In this document: in pieces, positions 25,149 to 37,430 of the stretch
Layout: the number at the start of each line of letters is the position of its first letter
How positions within the stretch are numbered: the stretch's first letter is position 1
Assembly: GCA_026874595.1 (NCBI GenBank)
Contig: CM049316.1
Span: forward strand, 73,315,176-73,379,175
From: Sipunculus nudus
Taxonomy: Eukaryota; Annelida; Sipuncula; Golfingiida; Sipunculidae
Reading direction: 5' to 3'
DNA: 64,000 nucleotides
Made by a program: the position numbers and the translations under genes
The notes under the pieces: generated by a model
Told to the model about the DNA's origin: nothing
The model's database searches: none
What the model saw: only the letters and a program-made list of their open reading frames with translations

Positions 25149-28100
25149 CAAGATCCATGTGATTTAAAAAATTGTTAATAAAGCACAAGGTTACAAATAT
25201 GTTACATCCATACGAAAATATTTTCTCTGACACTGATACTTCGAGAGAGGAAGGTGATGGTTGAGGTGAATTAGTGCTCTCTGGAAGGGATACAATAGTC
25301 AGTATACATGAAATCCCATGCCGCCTGATCACTACTGTTTTCAAACATTTCGGGATCCCTGCGAAACACAAAGCAAGTCCTACATGCAGATAATTAAATT
25401 ATTGAACATAAATCAGATAAAATTAATAGCTCAAATAGAAAATTTTGTTCTTTGAAAAATTGGTTAAATTAATTCGTGAAAGCCAATAAAACCATGTTTA
25501 TATATTTTATTGTATAAAATATAAACTTTGATGAAAGTATAAATATTATGGAAACTCATATTTGTTAACACGAAGGCCTCTAGATTAAACTATTTGAGCA
25601 TTTTCAACTTTCGATGATACCCTCTACATATTTTCTTAATTCGGGCCAATGTTTATAGATTGTACAAGTATGTAAATAGTCCTTGATTACCAGAAAATAG
25701 ATCCCCGATACGATTGTACGAAAAGTCTTATGAAACAAGGAATGATGTTCCTTTTTTTACATTTCTTCTTCGATAGGTTGTGGAAGTGGTTATTGGTAAT
25801 CAATTTTAAAATCTGTTCCTGGATTGCAAATTTCAAAAGTTCATAAACAAATGGCCCAGTGTTCATAACGATCAGCTTCTCTCTGACTCAGTGGAATTCT
25901 TTTAACTTACTGCTGGCTTATAAGAAAATCTGCAATTGTGTCTGTCATAGTAATGAAGAATATACTGAATGCTTTCTTCACTCTTTCCTTGGTGAGTGCA
26001 AAATTTATCTTTTCCAGCCAAGAATACTAATAACAGTTTGATTTTTCAAGTCCTAAAAACACACAAAAAACGTGCATCGCTCACAGAAAATCAATGAACA
26101 TTTAGAAAATGTTGATTTCACCACCACTTTTGCGCAGCTGCAAGGGATACCCATGTTGATCAAGGTAACCAGATTTCAAAACATACAAGGTAAACTATTA
26201 TTGAGATATCTCATACAAAGTGTGAATTTTAGGTATAAATCAGATTCTATATCTGAATTTTGTAATGTGTCCGCAGCACTTCTGAAGAACTCGTGGACCA
26301 GATTTTCTTCAAATTTCCCAAAATGATATAAATGTGTTAATAACACATGTTCTTTCAACCTGTGCGTTAAAGATAAAGAATATGTTTGCTTGGTTACAAT
26401 TGTTACATCTCTATCCAATTTCTACGTCAGAAATATAATATTAAATATACATAAAGATAAAGAAAGCTTAATGTTTCAGTTCTATTGTTGTGTATAAAAT
26501 AAAATTTGAGCAGCCCTGAACACTAACAAAGATCTGATTGCCTGGGTTCTAAAACACACAAACAGGCACCTTACTTGCAAAATATATAGTTAACATTGAT
26601 CTTATGTTGGGTATGGAAGTTGATTTACCAAGGACCTACCCAGATATTGTATAAACGTTTTTAGATGGAACGTTAACGTTTGTCCCTTGTTAACGGCCGG
26701 ACGGATGACGGAAAAAGGGTCATCACTAGAGCTCATGACATTTTGTCAGCTGACCTTTAAATAATGAATTTCTATTGTTTTCAAAGCCAATGAATGCTTC
26801 ATTTACATTTTCATGGTTCCATAAGTTTATTTTTAAACCTGGTGCTACTGGAAAAATCATGTATTTTGTCATCCCTAATAGTAGCAAGGTTTGTAGGCCA
26901 GTAAAATACGTAACCTATGTTGCTATGTCATGTCGTTTTATTAAATCCTTTAGTATTTCGGAAAGACATGCACAAGCCTTGATATATCTGCTTTGCAGGT
27001 GCCCTGAGGAATGGTTATATAATTTTGTCGATAATTTTTACATGCTATCCAGTTAAAAATTAAAAAAAAAGTGGGTTTTTTATACAATTAGGTTTACTAA
27101 TTATGCTTTATACGCATTATTGATCTGCCTAAAGTCACTCATATAATTCCCAAAGAGATAAAAGGTCATAAGTTAGGGAGTTTGGACTGATTCAAGGAAA
27201 TCATCTGTAATATCATCTCTACGGAATTGATCCGCCAGTGTAATATATTAAAGTCACCCTCCAGTGTATCTCATTAATATCAATTTCAGCCTACAACTGT
27301 CATAGGTTCGTGCAATTATTGCAAGTATGTTTTTATGTCCGCTTTTTGCATTCTATATAAAGAGGAACAATTAAAACTGAAACTACATCATATATTTGAC
27401 ACTACTAACATACTGTAATCTCTGAAGAAAAAAAAAGATGGTAAACAGTATCATAGCGGTCACGTAAACAAGAAAAATAAACAGACTGACAGACCGGTTC
27501 ATATGTATATTTAGGATAAGCAGCGTATAGTATATTCTACCAACAAGGCACAAACAGAGGGAAAATAACGCCCATTGAGAACCTCCGTTTCTCCTTCTTT
27601 GGCAAAAAAAAACGCCTTTGAAATATACCATAAATGCTTTAATATGCATCGTAGACCTTTGGGCATGACATATTCGGACTCTCTATGCCTCATAAACTAA
27701 AATTGATGTAAATGTCATATAAATGACCACTTTTACAACTGTTAAATCAAAATGCTTATTTGAAGGTGTAAATGGCGGCCACCTTGAAATAAATGCGGCT
27801 AATTGGATTTTTGACTGGCTATTTTTTTTGTAAAAGAGTCTTAAACAAACAAACATGCAATAATTAGGCCTTAATTATCAATTGAAGTATTTTGGCTATA
27901 TTTGCACTTATTTGCAGGGCTAAACCATTTATTCTTGTTAACTCAACTTTTATATGGATGCCATCTGAGATATTGGTAAATGATATTGATCCTTGAACTA
28001 ACCACACATTTCTGCAAGATGTATGTTTCAACCATAACAATATTACCTGGCATATCTTTCGAATTTACAATGATTATGCATCAGCTGTTAGATGGCGCTC

Positions 28101-28249
28101 GCGAGCAAATCGGGTTTTACTGTAATTAATAATTACGAATATTTTGTTGCATTGTTTTAAATACCGCCATTTTAATTCAATTTTATAATAATATCCAGTA
28201 ACCATTGAAATAAATAATTCAAACTGATGCGTATTATAGATGGATTTTC
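24886..28249. other. intergenic, no secure gene
   Basis: AT-rich sequence with a TA run at 25105-25145. A short candidate terminal exon on the minus strand (25358-25271) is discussed under findings. Around 26670-26730 a sequence with ggccggacggatgacggaaaaaggg resembles dispersed invertebrate repeats. Frames of 60-93 codons here have no resemblance I can name. Confidence 0.45.
25105..25145. repeat. (TA)n microsatellite
   Basis: About 20 TA units. Confidence 0.95.
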
Positions 28250-28993
28250 CCACGGGTATATAAAGTCTTTTCTTCCTCAATAGAATAAAAAATCCGCTTT
28301 CTGTAGCAGCCTTACTGTTAAACATAGCCCTGTTACAGTCCAGTGCGTCCATGTTCTTATATCCCCATTTCTTCAGCTCAAACGAATATATAACACGTAA
28401 AGTGACGGCAGACAGAAGATAAATATGTGACATATTTATCTATTTAACATTAATTTGGTCTATTTATATTCAAGAACTCAGAATGGATCTGCCATCATAT
28501 GATTTCCCCATCTATAGGAGACCCGCTCCTTAAAACTCAGGTTATGGGCCAACAGCGTATAAAAAAAACATGAATTACTGATCCAACTGATAGGTATACA
28601 TTTAGGGTATCCATTTGTAGGCATGTACCATGAATCGTTATATGGTATGTACTAAAAACATGAAGCACGCTAGATTTATCAATCATTCCAAGTTTTATTT
28701 CAAGAAGTTGAAATAAATTCAAATGGTTCGAATTAAAAAAATAACATGGAATAAACTTAAGTATAATATCTGAAAAAAAAATTGCATTGATTGTTGTTTG
28801 GCATTGTGTTAGATTATCTTTTGATTTTAAATGCGTCTATCGGGTGAAAGTTTTGATTTATTGCTTACCTCTTCTCCTACAAGTCAAGTATTACCTGCGG
28901 CAACATCAAGTATGTGAGCATCCTTACAATTCACCACACACTTTGATAAATAACTGGCTCCAAGATAGGGAGGCAGGTACTTCATTTCTGCTA
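28250..28993 (-). pseudogene. METTL27-like methyltransferase copy 2, pseudogene (exons 2 and 3)
   Basis: Exon 2 is 28993-28869 and exon 3 28376-28250 on the minus strand. Exon 2 keeps ILDVAAG but a TGA follows two codons later (DVAAGNT then stop). Exon 3 begins LKKWGYKNMDALDCNRAM like copy 1, then a deletion of about 10 bases shifts the frame, and the donor GT is changed to GG. Exons 1, 4 and 5 are not visible. Introns and flanks also resemble copy 1 (compare 28066-28120 with 1533-1580), so copies 1 and 2 come from one segmental duplication. Confidence 0.85.
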
Positions 28994-31463
28994 ATCGAAT
29001 GCATATAAACCTTTACCTAATCTCTTCGGTCAAAGCTCAAATGACAAAAACTGAATGTTTTAGGTAAATTCATATGGGTAGTCTCTTTAAGCAGACACAT
29101 TTACAATTCTAGATTGAAGAACTTCATCAATCAGTAAAATGCCAAGCTTTCGCAAATTAGTGTCATTTCATAATTGTATCACTATAACTAAAGGCCCCTA
29201 TGAAATACAACGCACAGTTCTATAACTTCTTTCTCCTTGTCCTTGTTTTCATCCGCCTTTATCGCCCTCTGTTTTATGTGTAACTCCAACATCCTACTGA
29301 AAAAGCATACAATCCATAAGTATATTAATACATAAAGTATTTCTATATCAGTCACATATATATGTCGCATGACATGTCGGATATCCGACTAACATGTATA
29401 TACCACAATTTGGTACCAATCAACACTCAGACACTGCCAATCTAACAAGACGCAGGCGCTCCTACGAGCATTATTACTGTATTTTAGTTTATGTTTGAAA
29501 AGTAGACTGATAACGCAAATATGCCAAAGGCCATTGCAATCATATTATTAAAGGTAATGCCGCTGCCCTAGTAATAAAGGGTGAAGGTAAGAAACTAGGG
29601 TCAGAGGACACCCAGTGACCACCATTATAAACTGTATTTATTAGTGTAATCTTTTTTAAGAATACACTTACTAAGCTGTTTTGTACAAATAGAACGGCCG
29701 ATGGTGGTTCTAACTGTCACATACTGTATATAAATGAACTTTGTATATTTATATTTATATAAAATATATCTGCAAATAATGGTATTTATTTACAGTTATA
29801 GGTTAAACTTTAAGTCAGTCTCTCAAGCGTGATCGCAAGCATGATCTTCTTCATGTAATTATTTTGCATATTCAATAGTTTACCAAATCTGTATTCATTG
29901 CACGGTAGTCCCTATACTAGTATATGTTTATATATATATGTGTGTGTGTGTGTGTGTTTGTCTCAGTGAACATCACTAACCAGAAAACTTTAACTCAATC
30001 ACCAGCACATATTACGTGTATCTGTGAATCATAGACCTGGCAACGTTTATTCACTTTCCATGTGCGTGGGAAACTAAATTTTTTCTCATATAAACGTCTA
30101 TATCCCTATAACTTTTAAAATATATTAAGATATCTGTACTCTATTCATTCCTCATACATATGAATCAACACGACCTCGTCAGTAATTTTTTCTGGCGTAG
30201 GTATAAGAATCTATGACTGTATCAGCAACCTTGCTAGGTATATTACATAAAAAAAATCCTTAAATCTTACAATAGATTATATCAAAGTTGGCATTTTGTT
30301 TCAGGATTCAGATTGTGTGTTACGTATTAAATTCTGATTATTCATTCTGAAGATATAACATATTTTATATATCTGGAGCTGGACCTGATTTGGTCAAGTA
30401 TTTCAGGAAAATCTGTGACCTGAACCAGCATGGATGTGCAACACCCCCATTATGTTACACCCTGCTGACCCTGAGACAGCATAATTAGTGTCACAAGTAA
30501 AGCGATTACCTTCACTATCAAGTCATTATTTTATATAATACACTAGAATATATTTTGTTACTTGAAATAACATTTTTTTAAAACTTATATATATATATTA
30601 ATATTATAACTTCATGTGTCAAAACATACTCACACATACACACATACACGTGACAAACAAAATGATTACAAAAATGTTATAGTACACAAGTTATTATAAA
30701 GCATATATACATATATATAATGATTAATTAAGCTATATTGTGCAATCTGTCCAAATAATGGATATAGTTATAAAAAAAATTAATCACAATGACAATCTGG
30801 TTGTCACACGAGTATAGATGTGATCGTTCTTAAATGAATTAAACAAAATGGCTGAACAAAAACGAACGTACTCTCCAAAAAAGGAGAGAAATAAGACCCT
30901 TGGTTAACAAAACATTAAAATATATTAAAATGAGTTACTTACATTCTCCGGAGAGGCGCTACCTTTAAACAAACAATGAATATAATGAAATAAAAACATA
31001 GAGTCCATTCATGACCGCAAACACCAAAGATCATCCGGTTCATGAACACTTGGCTATCGCCCACACATGTAGCTCCGGGATGTAACACTGTCCTGTATTC
31101 ACCGAGTTTCTATAATCCTCAATCTTTTACTGTGCATACATGTGTCACAATCCACGTACCGCGCACAGACTATTTTTCCTTAGCCTTTAATCACGGTCTC
31201 TCACAGCTGATATCTCCTGGAATCATCCAGACTTGGTACCAGAATAAGCTTCCACACAGCAATATCCTGTACCTATACGGTAATGCGTATATATAAAGTC
31301 CTCGATCTGTTCCTGGAAGCGGACACAAATGTATTAATCCGCCAGATTACCAGTCCGCCGGCAAAATGCGTTATTTGCTCTGAAGTCCTTTACAGAAATA
31401 TTACTTGTGGCCTTCCCCAGATATCTACACAAGTAGACACCACATCTCAGCTGTCTCTACTGT
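28994..31463. other. intergenic, no gene recognised
   Basis: 29010-29215 is homologous to 2131-2320. Short TA and TG runs occur near 29930-29960. The 500 bases before the Ngaro-like element (30960-31463) are less AT-rich than their surroundings and may belong to an older repeat, but I could not identify it. Confidence 0.45.
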
Positions 31464-31554
31464 AACTGTAGACAGGAGAGAAAATTATGAGACATAACTT
31501 TATGTGACACCTAACTAATGCGTTAGGTGTCGCTACTGTCTTTGTATGGTACGT
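31464..31554 (+). repeat. split direct repeat A1
   Basis: 91 bases identical to 35637-35727. Contains a perfect 10-bp inverted repeat with a 6-base loop (31506-31531, arms GACACCTAAC and GTTAGGTGTC). Confidence 0.92.
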
Positions 31555-31583
31555 CTTCGCCGTGATAGACCCATTACGTTTAC

Positions 31584-32549
31584 ATGAATGAAAAGGGGGC
31601 TGATTTAAATGAGCTGCCCACATCTCAAGCATTGAAAGTGATTCTGGATGAAATTCGAAAGATTAAGGACACTCAGAACGCCTTTTCCGCGGAGTTAGCC
31701 GCTATAAAGACTGACACTTAGCAGGTGAGTGAGCCGGTGGGCGATAATACGGAAGCCAGATATGAGATTACAGACCGTTCAACTGTTAATCAGATTAATG
31801 TTGTAGACCACCTGCATACAGATCGGACTGAGAGTTGTCAAATTAATGCGACATCGTCAATAGCCAAGCCAAGGGGTAGTGAGGCTGCCCCAGCCCGCAG
31901 GCATATAACAGCCACAAACCTCGGGGACAGTGGTCCCGTTGTCCCAGCATTACAGGGCGACGCAGCTACTGATAAATCTGACGTAGAGACTAAGTATTGG
32001 GCACTAAATGACTCTTTAAAGAATATACGGCTTGAACCAGACTTTGTATTGAAGGATAACCACAAAGGTTTCAAAAAAGACTTCCAGACTGTTTCAAGAG
32101 TGGTTTCCAAGTCGGCTCGTTATATTGAGACTGGCCTCAAATTGTTAAGCTGCTGCCAACCGTCAGCAGAGATGGAAGATCTAACACTTGTCTTAAGGGC
32201 TCATTTGGAGTATTTAACGTGTGAATACAGTTGCCTGGTAGTTGCTAACGACAATCCTAGAGACGTAGCACAAAATTACAGACGAATAAAATCTGGCACT
32301 ACAGGCCTCTCACAGGCCGACCTTCAGGACCTCAAGCTCGCTCAAGAGATTGTTGCACATTCCCAGCCTACACAAAGCCTTGACCGTGAGCGCCGGGATT
32401 ATAACCGTGGTGGCAGATATGGACTGTTCAACAGGGGCAGATCGTTCCAGCAAAGAGGCAGAGACAGCCGTTACAGACAATTTGTGAGTAACAGTGATCA
32501 GTTACCCTCTCCATCTTCAACTCAAAACTCTATGAATGAGCGAATTTAA
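31584..32549 (+). pseudogene. Ngaro-like gag, one in-frame stop
   Basis: The frame opens with ATG 31584 (MNEKGADLNELPTSQALKVI), just behind A1. A TAG at 31719-31721 interrupts it and the same frame then continues for 274 codons. The C-terminal part is rich in Arg, Gly and Tyr (RRDYNRGGRYGLFNRGRS), as expected for an RNA-binding tail; no CCHC knuckle is seen. It overlaps the start of the pol frame by 14 bases. The role as gag rests on its place in the element. Confidence 0.7.
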
Positions 32550-34407
32550 AGCCGCATCACTGTCTGCACGGGTGACAGCCTGGGAGGATATCAATGCACC
32601 TGACTATATACTTAATTGGATTACAACAGGAGTAACAATTCCATTCTGCACCGAACCACCATCGTTCCATATTGGCAACCGGTGCTTACCAGCTCATCAT
32701 AGACAGTTTATTTCACAGGAACTTAATTCATTGCTTCAGTGTAATGTGATATCGGAAGTACATCAATGACCAGACTGTGTATCAAGTCTTGGTGTTGTTC
32801 CAAAGCAAGGTGGAAAACTGCGGCTTATTGTGGATTTAAGACAATTAAATAAACATTGCAGACCATGTAAATTTAAATATGAGGATATTGAAGTTGTAAG
32901 TGAACTTATTCAACAGCATGACTATTTAATCTCCCTGGATTTAAAAAATGGATTTTATCATATTCCTGTTAGGCAGGGTCACAGAAAATATCTAGGCATT
33001 GAATGGAAAAACAGGTACTTTGTGTTTAATGTGCTCACATTTGGTGCCAACTTCAGTCCATACTACTTTTGTAAGGTTACCAGATTTGTGGTTCAGCACT
33101 TGCGACAAGAGCCTTGCAATCTACGTTTATCTAACTATGTGGATGATTTTTTGCTGATGTCATCAGAAAGTCATATTGAGAAAGACAAGGTGACCTTAGT
33201 AGATACACTTAAAGGTCTGGGATGGTTTATTAACTTTGAAAAGAGCTCTCTTGTTCCAGCTACCAATAAAGTGTTTATTGGATATAATATACTGACAGAT
33301 ACGCGTGAAGGTGTGCCTATAATTAAAGTAACCTCTCAACGGGTGAGGAGACTTAAGAAAGATATTCAGAGAGTGCTGAATAGACAAAATATCACTGCAC
33401 GTGTTCTGGCTAAGGTTGCTGGACAATGTATATCCATGTCTCGGGTAGTGTTGCCGGCAAAATTGTTGCTCAGAAACGTTTACCGGATCCTCAAACAGAA
33501 AACTACTTGGGAATCGGAACTCTGTCTCGATAAAGCGGCCAAACAGGATCTATCGTACTGGCTCCACACTATAGACCATTGGAATGGAAAGCTGACTCTG
33601 CCCAAAACGGTGGATGTACAAGCAGTCTCCGATGCCAGTTCCACAGGATGGGGATTTGCTTGCCTCGGGCAGGAGGCGGCAGGTCACTGGGACAATTGAA
33701 TGACAAACCAACCATCAAATATAAGGGAAATGATGGCGGTACTAATGGGACTGCTGTCATTCAAAACAGAACTGAGTGGCAAAACCGACAACGTCAGTAC
33801 CGTCGCGAACATCAATTTTCAAGGTGGGCCAAGCCATGCACTCACACAGGTATCCCGAGCGATATGGAGTATGGCCATGAAATACAATATCTGTCTCACA
33901 GTGAGATACTTGAGAGGGGTGGACAATGTCCAGGCCGACACCCTTTCCCGCGTAAAGGACCGATACAGCTGGTCACTCCATCCAGCACTTTTCAAAGCAC
34001 TAAACGAGAAATGGGGGCCCCACACGATCGACAGATTTGCCGACTTCAACAATACACAAGTCCCTATGTACAACAGCAGATTCAGGGATCCACATTCTGC
34101 GGGGGTAGATGCCCTCAGCCAAAAAGACTGGAGCCAACACAACAACTGGGTATGTCCCCCATTCAGACTGCTCCCAAATATACTACAGATCATTCAGGAG
34201 CAGAAAGCGGTGGCTACTATAATTGCTCCATGGTGGCCAGCGCAACCATTTCATCGAAAGCTTCAAGCGATGTCGACCAACCTACCTGTAAGGATTCCCA
34301 TGTCACGCCACTCTGTACTGTTCAGACACAGGGACGGTGTTCCGGAACCATTCCACAATCCCAAGTGGAAGATCTTTGCATGGAGAGTATCTGGCGCGAA
34401 CGCTTGA
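32536..34407 (+). pseudogene. Ngaro-like pol: reverse transcriptase and RNase H, two stops
   Basis: One frame runs through 32536-34407, broken only by TGA at 32767-32769 and TGA at 33697-33699. RT motifs are GGKLRLIVDLRQLNKH, LISLDLKNGFYHIPV, LTFGANFSPYYF and the catalytic NYVDDFLLM. RNase H follows with VSDASSTGWGFAC and, near the end, DNVQADTLSR. The last part (DRFADFNNTQVPMYNSRF, then VCPPFRLLPNIL and ATIIAPWWPAQPF) is characteristic of DIRS-order pol proteins. The two stops are the only visible lesions in about 620 codons. Confidence 0.92.
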
Positions 34408-35396
34408 GCAGCAAAGGCTGGCATAATAATACACTGTCACGTTTTCAGTTTGCTTGGATGCCCAGTACACTCGCTGCGTACAATCGAATGATAAACAAGT
34501 TTAGGCAATTCTGTATCGATCATGGACACGAATTCCCACCAAGCTCTGATGCTGAAGTGGCGGATTTCCTCTGTCATATTAGTGATGCTTCAGCCAGGCC
34601 ACGTTCAGCCATCAGTACTGCATTATCCGCCATATCTAATCTGTATCAAGCATTTGGTATAAAAAATGTAACAGATGAAGAAGCCTTGAGACTATTCTCT
34701 ACAAGATCACTAGTGAAGGCAGCTACTACTGAACCACGGAGGAGGTCACATGTGATGCCAGTTGAACCTTTCGTAAAACTGTTTATGAACTGGCCTGAGG
34801 ACTCTGCCTTATCCCTCAAACATCTACGGCTGAAGGCGCTAACTCTGCTTGCATTAGCCGTGATGTTACGACCCTCCGATGTGGCCCCACATGGTACATA
34901 TTTCAATTCAGCCTTGCAGAAACCGGAGCCATTAGTTTTCTCCACCAACAATGTTCAGTTTCATAGTGATGGTGGTATGACCATCACGTTCTTTGGTGTG
35001 AAAAATGATACCGACCGTTCAGGCTTTGACGTCTACTTGCCTAAAGCTCAGCCGGCGAAAATTGATCCAGTGCGCGTTTTAGGCAGTTACATAAACAGAA
35101 CTGAGGATATTAGACCTGTGGATAAAAAACCATTGTTTTTATCGCTCAAACTACCACATGGACCAATTTCCTCTGACACAGTGGCCCAAATTTTGAACGA
35201 CGCCATTAAAAAGGCAGGCATGGGTGGTCGTTCATACAGTGCTAAGGACTTCCGACCTACAGGGGCCACCATAGCCATTGATAACAAGTATTTTTTGAGC
35301 ATTATGTGCACAGCCGTCCACCTACGGACTATACCGATAAACTTTTCCAGCATCATTAGTTCATTAGTTTTAATACGATCGTTAGTTTTATGTTGA
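34380..35396 (+). pseudogene. Ngaro-like tyrosine recombinase, C-terminal deletion
   Basis: The recombinase reads in a frame different from pol and overlaps its end by about 28 bases. ATG 34380 is a guess for the start. It has an N-terminal SAM-like part (STLAAYNRMINKFRQFC) and a catalytic part with Arg in VMLRPSDVAP and the second-Arg region SAKDFRPTGAT, where the usual His of HxxR is Lys. After AIDNK about 35-40 residues seem deleted; the expected end with the nucleophile region (FFEHYVHSRPP) is read in another frame at 35290-35359, up to TAG 35357. Tyrosine recombinases of these elements insert circular cDNA. Confidence 0.85.
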
Positions 35397-35579
35397 TGGA
35401 CCAGATATCCATGGTCCTTTTCTTGTTGTTGTGTAGTTATTAATGGATGCACCATTTCATTGTTGGCATAACAGTTGCTTACATGTGCTATCAATGCTAT
35501 AAGGGTATAGTTTAGTACTATTTTGCTTTATATGTTTTGTCGGTTCCCTTTCGGGCCAAATTTGCTTTAACTCACCATT

Positions 35580-35639
35580 GAGGCATTTGTTTAATAAAGT
35601 TATACATATTTTTGACACATGTCGTAAGTTTTGTGAAAC
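35580..35639 (+). repeat. split direct repeat B1
   Basis: 60 bases with one difference from 35820-35879. Contains ttaataaagttatac, which includes an AATAAA signal. Its last three bases overlap A2. Confidence 0.9.
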
Positions 35640-35727
35640 TGTAGACAGGAGAGAAAATTATGAGACATAACTTTATGTGACACCTAACTAATGCGTTAGG
35701 TGTCGCTACTGTCTTTGTATGGTACGT
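35637..35727 (+). repeat. split direct repeat A2
   Basis: 91 bases identical to A1 by eye, including the 10-bp hairpin arms at 35679-35704. Confidence 0.92.
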
Positions 35728-35819
35728 GACTTGTATCTAGTGGTTAATTTTGATCTGATTTACGTGTTCATATGCTTATTATATTAAGGTAGGCGAGGAC
35801 GTAACATGCGAGAGATGTA

Positions 35820-35879
35820 AGGCATTTATTTAATAAAGTTATACATATTTTTGACACATGTCGTAAGTTTTGTGAAACA
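35820..35879 (+). repeat. split direct repeat B2
   Basis: Second copy of B1, 92 bases behind A2. Taken as the 3' end of the element. Confidence 0.88.
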
Positions 35880-36662
35880 TATACAGGCCGCCCCCAGGGC
35901 TACTGTAAGAATCGTCAGTCTATACCTCATTGGTACGCTGAAACGGGCCCTCCTGCCGAAAAAAGTCTGATCTCACTCCGTATAAATGCTTGCTGACGTC
36001 ACAACTCCTGAATGTTATGGCGACCGTTAATCACTGCTTGTGTGAGTAAATCAAACTTACACAGGTGCACTTCCTTTGAAATCTACAAAACTAGTTATCG
36101 CCTACTCTGTGGCGGCTCAGTCTAAAATAAACTTTATTGAAATGAAAATCAGAAGAGGCACACGTGCTCTATAGCAACTAAACTGACCTAAAATTAATAT
36201 CTAACGAGTACGTGTGTTCTTGAACCAAATCACGCTATTATCTAAACATGATACTCCAAATAATACACAATAAGTTATCAAAACAATCATCTGGCTATTA
36301 CCCCTACTAGAATATGTAACACAATACCCAAGTCACAGCTCTTTGGTGACATGGGTGTTTGTCTGTTACTTCAGTTTATGTGTATTCCATATATACATGT
36401 ATTTCCCACATCAAAATTCATAAGTAACGTATATCTTAATGCCCTCGCATTATATCTATAATAACTTCAGGAATGGTCATGTAGCATGGGCTGTCAGCCA
36501 AGTAATGGAGTTCAAACTCAAACTATTATTCTTTTTTTATTTATTTCAAACGAGCTGACGGATTTCTCCATTAAAGAGAGTCCTTGATTATTTTGTTCAA
36601 AAGCCTGTTTACAGTGGTAGCCAACTAAAGTTTACAGAATGAGCATTAGTTCGTACATATCC

Positions 36663-36710
<48 letters not shown>

Positions 36711-37342
36711 TGGTGTAGAACTGTTCATGTTTTCTTTCAGGCGAGTCTTCAATTCGGTAGACAAGCCTTGTTGATGGAAATCTTTATTTGATGCGTATTG
36801 AATATTTTAGTGCGCACACTGGTTTTTAATTTAACAGCTGTTGTGGCTTTCTTTTCCGGATTCGTCTTTGTCAGACCTTTCGTTTTCGTTTCTGCCTCTG
36901 CGTGTGTCTTCTATGGAACCTTCGTTGGTGTACTCCGTCTCGAGCCAGTTTTTCTATTTCTCCCTGACTTTATCTTCTTTTTCTAATGTACGCATCCTAT
37001 TTTCTGTCAGTCTCTGTGTTATATGCTATGCTACCTGTTTTGATCATTCTTTTTCATAGTCCATAATCTCTCTTGCATGCCTCATGGCTAACGTTGTTCT
37101 TTCAGCTTTCATATGATCTTCAAGTGATACCAGCCAAGTTCCAGTTTTATTGCTTTTAACATCACTTTTTGCTCGACGTGTGTTCACACATTCACGCACA
37201 AGTTGTTATCCATTAATGTTAGTTGTACCGTATGATCTAGATTGTCCAACAATCTCGGCTTGTGCAATTCAGTAAAGTGTCCCCCTCAATCTGTTTTCTC
37301 ATGACTACCAGGCATGCGTTGCATAAATCTTGTACCATGGGA
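35880..37342. other. intergenic, no gene recognised
   Basis: A TA microsatellite lies at 36668-36708. No frame resembles a known protein; frames at 36798-37059 are rich in Phe, Val and Ser and probably accidental. Confidence 0.5.
36668..36708. repeat. (TA)n microsatellite
   Basis: About 20 TA units. Confidence 0.95.
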
Positions 37343-37430
37343 TCTTTTTATGCCCCCGCCACAAAGTGGAAGGGGCATATAGTTTTACCCATGTCCGTCA
37401 TTCCGTCATTCCGTCATTCCGTCATTCCGA

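Larger units (their letters stand above)
31464..35879 (+). mobile_element. Ngaro-like tyrosine-recombinase retrotransposon (DIRS order)
   Basis: The layout is A1 (31464-31554), gag, RT-RNase H, tyrosine recombinase, B1 (35580-35639), A2 (35637-35727), B2 (35820-35879). A1 and A2 are identical by eye over 91 bases and B1 and B2 differ at one of 60. This split direct repeat arrangement is known from Ngaro and PAT elements; they have no integrase and insert through a circular intermediate and a tyrosine recombinase. Damage is light: one stop in gag, two in pol, and a deletion with frameshift at the recombinase end. So this copy is dead but young. Confidence 0.88.

Noticed and set aside
29930-31463. 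Possible extension of the Ngaro-like element upstream of A1
   Set aside because: In the split-repeat layout A1 is the 5' end, and no sequence before 31464 recurs behind B2.
33819-34193. 124-codon minus-strand frame inside the Ngaro-like element
   Set aside because: Antisense shadow of pol; no resemblance to a protein.
33579-34379. Long open frame continuing upstream of the tyrosine recombinase
   Set aside because: It is the shifted shadow of the RNase H part of pol; its translation is rich in Gln, Ser and Arg and shows no domain. Only the part from about 34380 is recombinase.
36798-37059. Hydrophobic frames resembling membrane segments
   Set aside because: T-rich DNA gives Phe/Leu/Val-rich translations by chance; no splice sites or relatives.
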